Source of the DNA: Patescibacteria group bacterium | Lineage (GTDB): Bacteria > Patescibacteriota > Minisyncoccia > Minisyncoccales > GWA2-46-15 | Direction: 5' to 3' | Assembly (NCBI GenBank): GCA_018895125.1 | Contig: JAHIOR010000051.1 | Location: 1 to 10,972 of the forward strand | DNA: 10,972 nucleotides | Shown: positions 6,612 through 10,972 of the stretch, one piece after another | How the letters are laid out: every line of letters starts with the position of its first letter | Position numbering within the stretch: position 1 is the stretch's first letter | Program-made: the position numbers and the translations under genes | Notes under the pieces: generated by a model | Databases searched by the model: none | Told to the model about the DNA's origin: nothing | Seen by the model: the letters and a program-made list of their open reading frames with translations, nothing else

Positions 6612-7988
6612 ATGAAAGATTTTCTCTATCAATTAAAAAACACGATTAAGAAAATAGCTCCCAGCTTTCTTTTAGATTGGTATCATTTCAGCCTAGTGTT
6701 TCTGGCTGCGCTAGCTTACGGTTTTCCTTCTAAAAAACTTAAGGTTATTGGTGTTACTGGCACGAGCGGCAAATCCACGGTTTTAGAAATGACTTCAAAT
6801 ATTTTAGAAAAAGCTGGTTGTAAAGTAGCTTCGTTGTCTTCAATCAGGTTCCGTCTGGCCGGCAAAGAAGAGCCGAATAACCTTAGAATGACCTTGCCGG
6901 GAAGATTCTTTGTCCAAAAGTTTTTAAGAAAAGCTGTAAATTGCGGATGCGAATACGCGGTTTTAGAAATTACTTCAGAGGGAATAAAACAATACCGCCA
7001 CTTTTTTATTGATTTTAAAGCAGTTGCTTTGACTAATTTAAGTCCAGAGCATATTGAGGCGCATGGGAGTTTCGAAAAATATAAAGAAGCAAAAGGGAAG
7101 CTTTTCCAGGCAGCAAAAAATATTCACATTATTAACATCGACGACGAGAATGCGGAATACTTTTTAAAATTTCCAAGTAAGCAAAAGTTTTATTACGGCT
7201 TGAATAATAATTTGAAAATTGGAAAATATCCAGCAGAGCTGGGGATTTCTCGCCCAGAGGCGAGAAAATTGGAAATTGATTGTAAATTAAAAATTGAAAA
7301 TTGTAAATTCATCAAAGCCACTGATGTTAACACATCTTCGAGCGGAATAAATTTTAAAGTAGAAAATACAGCATTCTATTTGCATCTTTTGGGTGGCTTT
7401 AATATCTACAATGCTTTGACGGCAATCAGCATTGCCAGATCTCAGGGAATTAGCCTTGAAACCTGCCGACTGGGATTAGAAAGATTCAGAGGCGTTTCCG
7501 GAAGGATGGAAAAAGTTATTGATGCGTCCTTTAAAGCTTTCGTTGACTATGCAATTACTCCCAATGCTTTGGAAAAAGCATATCAGACTTTGATAGGAAA
7601 TTATAAGACAGATACCAATAGCTTAATTTGCGTTCTTGGTTCTTGCGGCGGCGGTCGCGATAAATGGAAGCGGCCGGTTCTTGGAGAAATTGCTTCAAGA
7701 TATTGCGATCGTATTATTCTAACCAACGAAGACCCTTATGATGAAGATCCGAACGAGATTTTAAGCATGATTAAAGAAGGCGTCTTTAAAACAGATTTTA
7801 ACAAGAATAATTTTTACGAAATTATCGATAGAAGACAAGCAATCAAAAAAGGCTTAGAATTAGCTGGACTCAATGACATTTTCATTATTACTGGCAAAGG
7901 ATGTGAGCCGTCTATGTGCTTGGCTGGCGGTCGACAAATTACTTGGGATGACCGTCTGGCAGTTAGAGAAGAATTTGCTTCCTTATAG
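6612..7988 (+). CDS. MurE-like Mur ligase lacking the usual N-terminal domain
   Basis: 458 residues of the Mur ligase family, ATP-dependent amide ligases that add amino acids to UDP-MurNAc peptides. The P-loop GVTGTSGKST is at 47-56. MurE-type motifs follow: LEITSEGI (118-125), SPEHIEAHGSFEKYKEAKGKLF (144-165, including the lysine region that is carbamylated in the family), then GGFNIYNALTA, SGRMEKV, FVDYAITPNALE, LGSCGGGRDKWKRP and TNEDPYDEDPNEI. This order matches MurE best. Three oddities stand out. The P-loop begins near residue 47 instead of about 110, so the UDP-binding N-terminal domain is absent, replaced by a hydrophobic stretch near 19-38. The usual DYAHTP reads DYAITP. The DNPR-type specificity motif is replaced by NEDPY, so the amino acid added cannot be predicted. 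Residues about 201-233 are encoded by a repeat-like insertion. Start ATG lacks a Shine-Dalgarno sequence. Mur ligase is secure; MurE as the exact activity is less so. Confidence 0.82.
   Translation: MKDFLYQLKNTIKKIAPSFLLDWYHFSLVFLAALAYGFPSKKLKVIGVTGTSGKSTVLEMTSNILEKAGCKVASLSSIRFRLAGKEEPNNLRMTLPGRFFVQKFLRKAVNCGCEYAVLEITSEGIKQYRHFFIDFKAVALTNLSPEHIEAHGSFEKYKEAKGKLFQAAKNIHIINIDDENAEYFLKFPSKQKFYYGLNNNLKIGKYPAELGISRPEARKLEIDCKLKIENCKFIKATDVNTSSSGINFKVENTAFYLHLLGGFNIYNALTAISIARSQGISLETCRLGLERFRGVSGRMEKVIDASFKAFVDYAITPNALEKAYQTLIGNYKTDTNSLICVLGSCGGGRDKWKRPVLGEIASRYCDRIILTNEDPYDEDPNEILSMIKEGVFKTDFNKNNFYEIIDRRQAIKKGLELAGLNDIFIITGKGCEPSMCLAGGRQITWDDRLAVREEFASL
7214..7309 (+). repeat. In-frame palindromic and AT-rich repeat insertion inside the Mur ligase gene
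   Basis: The 12-base direct repeat GAAAATTGGAAA occurs at 7214-7225 and 7264-7275. Between and overlapping these lie two hairpins: CCAGC/GCTGG (7230-7234 and 7238-7242, loop AGA) and TTTCTCGCC/GGCGAGAAA (7246-7254 and 7259-7267, loop CAGA). A run of AAATTG-type units (7266-7309, for example AAATTGAAAATTGTAAATT) follows. The whole segment stays in frame and adds roughly 33 residues (about 201-233) between YYGLNN and IKATDVNTSSSG, where the protein should have a loop. It looks like an inserted element that the protein tolerates. Confidence 0.6.
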
Positions 7989-8062
7989 CCCAGGTATTGC
8001 CGAAGAAGCATTAATGACCTATGATGACAAATTACTCGAGAGGAGACATTGTTACTAGACAA

Positions 8063-8224
8063 ATGAAAACAATAAAAACAAAAAAAAGAAGATTGTCAAA
8101 ATCAACTCGGAAGTTTATCCGCAGAGAGAAAGGAAGAATTCGATCCCAGGTTTTTGACTTAGAAGAGCAAAAAAAGCAGATTTCTGAAGTTCATCGCAAG
8201 TTTTCTATAAATAAAAGCAAATAA
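8063..8224 (+). CDS. Small basic hypothetical protein, 53 residues
   Basis: Not recognised. From the ATG at 8063 it reads MKTIKTKKRRLSKSTRKFIRR and then a charged, probably helical stretch (FDLEEQKKQISEVHRKF). Over a third of the residues are Lys or Arg, so nucleic-acid or ribosome contact is possible but unproven. In-frame ATG codons at 8021 and 8024 would add 14 or 13 residues; the 8063 start is preferred because the lysine-rich block begins there and the upstream stretch looks like leader. GAGGAG-like bases near 8040-8045 are too far (about 17 bases) to serve the 8063 ATG. It ends 6 bases before the NIF3 gene, so the two are probably co-transcribed. Confidence 0.6.
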   Translation: MKTIKTKKRRLSKSTRKFIRREKGRIRSQVFDLEEQKKQISEVHRKFSINKSK

Positions 8225-8230
8225 AATAAT

Positions 8231-9175
8231 GTGAGAATTCAGGATATATATAATTTGGCGATAAAGATGGCTAAAGAAACGGATTTTCGTACCATCGAAC
8301 ATATTGAAAGGCTTTTGGATTGGCGGAAAGAAAAGTTTGATAAATTATCTCTCGAAGACCAGGCGGAATTTGATTCAACAAGTTTGGTCAACCCTTATTC
8401 CGATAGCCGGATTTTATATACGGCTCAAGATAAAGAAATTCAACGGATTTTGGTTGGTATTGATATTGATTCTTCTGAAATTCTATTAGCCAAAGAATTG
8501 GGTAATATTGACTTGGTTCTATCCCATCATCCCTTAGGACAGGCCTTAGCTAATCTTCATGAAGTTATGGAATTGCAATGCGATGTTCTTAATCAGTATG
8601 GGGTACCGATTAATGTTGCCGAGGGGCTAATGAGAGAGAGAATTTCAGAGGTAGCTCGCCGGGCCAGCTCGGGTAATCATCAACAGGTTGTAGATACGGC
8701 CAAGCTCTTAAATTTTAATTTAATATGTTTACATACGGCTACTGATAACTTAGCCGCCCGTTTTTTAAAGGAAAAGATTGAAACAGCTAATTTAGAGAGG
8801 GTTAGCGACCTAATGAAGCTTTTGTACGGAATTAAGGAATATCAGGAAGCGATTAAGATTTCTGCCGGACCTAAGATCTTTGTCGGTCGAGCCGACAACC
8901 GTTGCGGTAAAATTGCTTTAACGGAAATTACCGGCGGCACCGAGGGTTCTCCGAAACTTTACGAAAAAATGGCTATTGCTGGCATTGGTACTGTTATTGG
9001 CATGCACATGTCAGAGGAGGGCAAGAAAGAGGCGGAAAGCGCCAATCTTAATGTTGTTATTGCCGGCCACATGTCTTCAGACTCTTTGGGAATGAATTTA
9101 TTCCTTGATGAATTAGAAAAGCAAAGGATTGAAATTGTTCCCTGCTCCGGCCTTATTCGCGTTTCTCGGGCGTAG
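8231..9175 (+). CDS. NIF3/DUF34-family dinuclear metal protein
   Basis: 314 residues of the NIF3 (YbgI/YqfO, DUF34) family, often labelled GTP cyclohydrolase I type 2 although its function is unsettled. The metal-binding signature is present: SHHPLG with H99/H100, HTATDN with H168 and D172, and AGHMSSDSLGMN near the C-terminus with H280 and D284. The glycine-rich ITGGTEGSP precedes the last motif. The start is GTG at 8231, because ATG at 8229 is followed at once by TGA. The N-terminus MRIQDIYNLAIKMA then fits the family, whereas the ATG at residue 13 would cut it. An extra segment of about 50 residues (roughly 20-70: IEHIERLLDWRKEKFDKLS to ILYTAQDKEIQR) separates the first helix from the first strand ILVGIDID. 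This is longer than in YbgI. The stop is TAG. Family membership is confident; the reaction is unknown. Confidence 0.85.
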   Translation: MRIQDIYNLAIKMAKETDFRTIEHIERLLDWRKEKFDKLSLEDQAEFDSTSLVNPYSDSRILYTAQDKEIQRILVGIDIDSSEILLAKELGNIDLVLSHHPLGQALANLHEVMELQCDVLNQYGVPINVAEGLMRERISEVARRASSGNHQQVVDTAKLLNFNLICLHTATDNLAARFLKEKIETANLERVSDLMKLLYGIKEYQEAIKISAGPKIFVGRADNRCGKIALTEITGGTEGSPKLYEKMAIAGIGTVIGMHMSEEGKKEAESANLNVVIAGHMSSDSLGMNLFLDELEKQRIEIVPCSGLIRVSRA

Positions 9176-9218
9176 CGTAAATAATGCGAGCACCAGATTA
9201 TAAGAGTGCCGTTTTCTG

Positions 9219-9254
9219 TCCTCATTAACATTGCGTACGCAATGTTAGCGAGGA
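9219..9254. repeat. 36-base near-perfect palindrome upstream of a small gene
   Basis: Two 18-base arms meet at 9236/9237. The inner 22 bases (9226-9247, centre GCGTACGC) are perfect, and the outer CCTC/GAGG arms also pair, with only two non-Watson-Crick positions between. As RNA it would fold into a long hairpin with a tiny loop. There is no T-run on either side, so an intrinsic terminator is unlikely. The right arm contains the Shine-Dalgarno-like GAGGA of the downstream small gene. Confidence 0.65.
9250..9254 (+). promoter_or_regulatory. Shine-Dalgarno sequence buried in the palindrome
   Basis: GAGGA lies 9 bases before the ATG at 9264. It is the only well-placed Shine-Dalgarno sequence I found among the starts in this window. 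It falls in the right arm of the 36-base palindrome, so folding of that arm would hide it. Confidence 0.5.
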
Positions 9255-9263
9255 TCGAAGCCA

Positions 9264-9404
9264 ATGAAAAATTATGCCAGCAATAAGGCTCAAAAGGGGA
9301 AAACTGCTTTTAGAACTCCAGACAGCTTTATTTACAAGGCAGCCAAGGCCTTTTGGAAAAACAAACTAAAAAAGAAGAACAAGCTAACGGTTAAAGATTT
9401 TTAA
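9264..9404 (+). CDS. Small basic hypothetical protein, 46 residues
   Basis: Not recognised. It reads MKNYASNKAQKGKTAFRTPD, then SFIYKAAKAFWKNKLKKKNK, ending LTVKDF. It has no membrane segment and is rich in Lys, which suggests a nucleic-acid-binding or ribosome-associated peptide, but this is a guess. An in-frame stop at 9246-9248 fixes ATG 9264 as the first available start, and the GAGGA at 9250-9254 supports it. Its last 14 bases (9391-9404) overlap the end of elp3 on the opposite strand. Because the frame is short, it could be chance, but the Shine-Dalgarno placement and codon choice (many AAA/AAG, GCC, GCT) favour a real gene. Confidence 0.5.
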   Translation: MKNYASNKAQKGKTAFRTPDSFIYKAAKAFWKNKLKKKNKLTVKDF

Positions 9405-10972
9405 CCATATAGGTGTCTTTTAATCTATAACCGAGCATGCGGTAGTAATTGCGGGTGCCGACGCCGGCAATAACTGCCATTTTCTTAAAGTTATTTTTCA
9501 GAGCGATTTTTTCCGCCTCTTTGATGAGATTTCTTCCCAGACTTCGGTGTTGCGGGGAAGCCGCGGTTTTTTCGTTAAAGCCGATCGCCTGGCCATAAGT
9601 GTGAACCTCGCGGATAATCGCCGTACCCTCCAGTATCGGGAAAAGCGGAGGAGACCCGGTCTCCTCCGTCTTGATTAGGCGGAGGCGCAAAAGGGCGAAA
9701 AGTTTTTGCCTTTTTTGGTCTTCAAAAGTCAAGAATATTTCCTTGCCTTCTGAAGCTGCATAGTCCTGACGAAAGAGTTTTAGTTTTTGCCTCGGCGAAA
9801 AATCGCTTCTGACTTCCCGGCAGCGGATACAAAGGCATTTTTTCCCTTGTTTTGCCAGCTCTTTAGTAATGACTTGTCTTAAGTTAGAAATTTTACTACC
9901 CGCTATTATTTTAGGAGAAGGAATGTCTCGGTAAATTCTAATAATTCGGCACCAAATTGGTACCTGTTGCTTAGCCTTGACCAAAAGATCAATAAGTTGG
10001 TGATCGCTGTAGGGGCGATATTTTCCCTTGAGCCATAGTTTATAAAGAGGAGCTTCTTTGACAACAACGCAGGGATAGATCTTTAGAAAATCTGGTTGGA
10101 AGTCGGGGTTATTAAACAATTCAATAAACATCTTCTCATCTTTTTTAAGATTAGAGCCGGGTAAATTCGGCATCATGTGATAGCAGATTTTAAAACCAGC
10201 ATTTTTTAAAAGCTTGGTGGCGAGAATTGTTTGGTTAACATCATGACCCCTAGAATTTTTCTTTAAAACGCTGTCGTCTAGGCTTTGGACTCCTAGTTCA
10301 ACCCTAGTTACTCCCAAATTTCTTAATCTTTTAATTTCAGTTTTATTAATATGGTCTGGTCTAGTTTCAATGGTAATACCAATAATTCGGCATTTTGCTT
10401 TTTCGTTGAGCCTTTGAGCTGTTTTTAAACTTTGATTTACTCGTTGAGACGAGTTTTCTTCCGAAAATCTGGCTCTTTTTCCGTATTGATTACAGGCTCT
10501 GAAAACTTCTTTAATAAACCAGTTTTGATAGCTGACAGGTATTGCTGACCAAGTGCCGCCAATAACAATCAATTCTATTTTAGAAATATTATGACCAGTG
10601 GCTTTCAGACTTTTTAATCTGGCTTTAACCTGGCGATAAGGATCAAAATCATTAGCCAAAGCCCTCATCACTGCCGGTTCACCGTCAAGGTAGCTTTTGG
10701 GCAAGTTTTTTTGGGTTGGACAATAAAGGCATTTACCCGGACAAAACCAGGGTTTGGTTAAAACAGAGACAGAAACAATCCCAGAGAGAGATCTGACTTT
10801 TCTGGTTCTTAAAAGCGTTTCTAAATCCTTATTCTCCTTAATCTTTCCCTGCTTTAGTAACTTATGATAGGCTGAAAGCAGAGCTGAGTTTTTAGGCAGA
10901 GAAATTTTGTATTTCTTAGCAAACCAGCGCTTGAGGGAAGACAGATCAGTCTGATTCTCAAGTTTTTCCTTA
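9391..10972 (-). CDS. elp3: Elp3-type radical SAM / acetyltransferase tRNA-uridine-34 enzyme (N-terminus cut by window edge)
   Basis: The frame is open from the stop at 9391-9393 to the window edge, giving 526 visible residues; the true start lies beyond 10972. The enzyme uses SAM and acetyl-CoA to start 5-carboxymethyl modification of wobble uridine in tRNA. Numbering from the window edge, VRSLSGIVSVSVLTKPWFC leads into the radical-SAM cluster C77-x3-C81-x2-C84 (CPGKCLYC). LDGEPAVMRA, IGGTWSA, GITIETRPD and RVELGVQS then follow as in Elp3. C379, C381 and C384 form the second cysteine motif (CLCIRCREVR). The acetyltransferase domain covers about 445-526: REVHTYG, QHRSLG and YYRMLGY. The acetyl-CoA loop QHRSLG carries Ser where Elp3 usually has Gly. 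Total length is close to the usual 530-550, so only a few residues are probably missing. A TTG at 10704 could be mistaken for a start, but the essential cysteines lie upstream of it. Confidence 0.93.
   Translation of the reverse strand, partial: KEKLENQTDLSSLKRWFAKKYKISLPKNSALLSAYHKLLKQGKIKENKDLETLLRTRKVRSLSGIVSVSVLTKPWFCPGKCLYCPTQKNLPKSYLDGEPAVMRALANDFDPYRQVKARLKSLKATGHNISKIELIVIGGTWSAIPVSYQNWFIKEVFRACNQYGKRARFSEENSSQRVNQSLKTAQRLNEKAKCRIIGITIETRPDHINKTEIKRLRNLGVTRVELGVQSLDDSVLKKNSRGHDVNQTILATKLLKNAGFKICYHMMPNLPGSNLKKDEKMFIELFNNPDFQPDFLKIYPCVVVKEAPLYKLWLKGKYRPYSDHQLIDLLVKAKQQVPIWCRIIRIYRDIPSPKIIAGSKISNLRQVITKELAKQGKKCLCIRCREVRSDFSPRQKLKLFRQDYAASEGKEIFLTFEDQKRQKLFALLRLRLIKTEETGSPPLFPILEGTAIIREVHTYGQAIGFNEKTAASPQHRSLGRNLIKEAEKIALKNNFKKMAVIAGVGTRNYYRMLGYRLKDTYMVKNL
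9646..9668. repeat. Perfect 23-base palindrome inside elp3
   Basis: CGGAGGAGACC (9646-9656) and GGTCTCCTCCG (9658-9668) are perfect 11-base arms around a single central C. The stem is GC-rich within an AT-leaning gene and encodes the linker KTEETGSPP (about residues 434-442) between the radical-SAM part and the acetyltransferase domain. On the minus (coding) strand the hairpin is followed by CTTTTCCC, so it could cause some pausing. It most likely is an in-frame palindromic insertion. Confidence 0.65.

Noticed and set aside
7214..7309. CRISPR array or tandem minisatellite
   Set aside because: There are only two copies of the 12-base repeat and the AAATTG-like units are irregular; no repeat-spacer pattern.
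7814..8062. Open frames on both strands over the end of the Mur ligase
   Set aside because: They overlap well-conserved Mur ligase codons and have no recognisable protein features.
8304..8489. Alternative + frame inside the NIF3 gene
   Set aside because: Fully nested in a conserved gene and without family features.
9197..9202. TATAAT on the minus strand after the NIF3 gene
   Set aside because: It would drive antisense transcription into the NIF3 3' end, with no -35 and no gene to serve.
9219..9254. Intrinsic terminator for the NIF3 gene
   Set aside because: The hairpin is strong, but it is followed by TCGAAGCC on the plus strand and by CAGAAAAC on the minus strand, so there is no T-run.
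9391..10704. elp3 starting at the TTG at 10704
   Set aside because: The radical-SAM cysteines and the conserved SLSGIVSVSVLTKP segment lie upstream in the same open frame, which continues to the window edge.
1..10972. TGA read as glycine (code 25, as in Gracilibacteria/Absconditabacteria)
   Set aside because: All recognised proteins are complete without reading through TGA and use ordinary GGN glycine codons.

Overview
The window is AT-rich, gene-dense DNA that looks like a Candidate Phyla Radiation bacterium (Patescibacteria, probably the Parcubacteria side). This is an inference. It rests on very short intergenic gaps, almost no Shine-Dalgarno sequences, compact single-domain versions of familiar enzymes, a stand-alone bacterial Elp3, a NIF3 protein with an enlarged N-terminal part, REC-only response regulators, and tiny lysine-rich proteins. 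All 13 visible stop codons are TAA (10) or TAG (3). The reading frames are intact under the standard bacterial code.

Layout. 1-168 (-) is the start of a gene running off the left edge, possibly a GspE/PilB-type ATPase. After a divergent gap with an imperfect hairpin comes a stand-alone 5'-3' exonuclease (313-1224). Next is a five-gene signalling block on the + strand (1242-5246): a membrane HAMP receptor with no output domain, a soluble 201-residue protein with a V4R-like C-terminus, a soluble PAS-PAS histidine kinase, and two REC-only response regulators, each with a candidate -10 box in front. holA (5259-6200, DNA polymerase III delta) follows and meets rpsT (6197-6457, -) tail to tail. A divergent region with a good rpsT promoter, an 11-bp direct repeat and a hairpin leads into a MurE-like Mur ligase (6612-7988), a 53-residue basic protein, a NIF3-family protein (8231-9175) and a 46-residue basic protein (9264-9404). 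The latter overlaps the 3' end of elp3 (9391 to the right edge, -). The elp3 frame is open to the window edge; its CxxxCxxC radical-SAM cysteines lie upstream of 10704.

How the genes fit together. The signalling block is the most distinctive part. The membrane receptor has no kinase and the kinase has no membrane anchor, so the products may form a split sensor complex that feeds two output-less regulators. The other genes are housekeeping: replication and repair (exonuclease, holA), translation (rpsT, elp3) and cell wall (Mur ligase). The second theme is short palindromes. Two lie in frame inside protein genes, in the Mur ligase and in elp3, at places that look like variable loops. One of these sits between 12-bp direct repeats. 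Others lie between genes, and one contains the only convincing Shine-Dalgarno sequence in the window.
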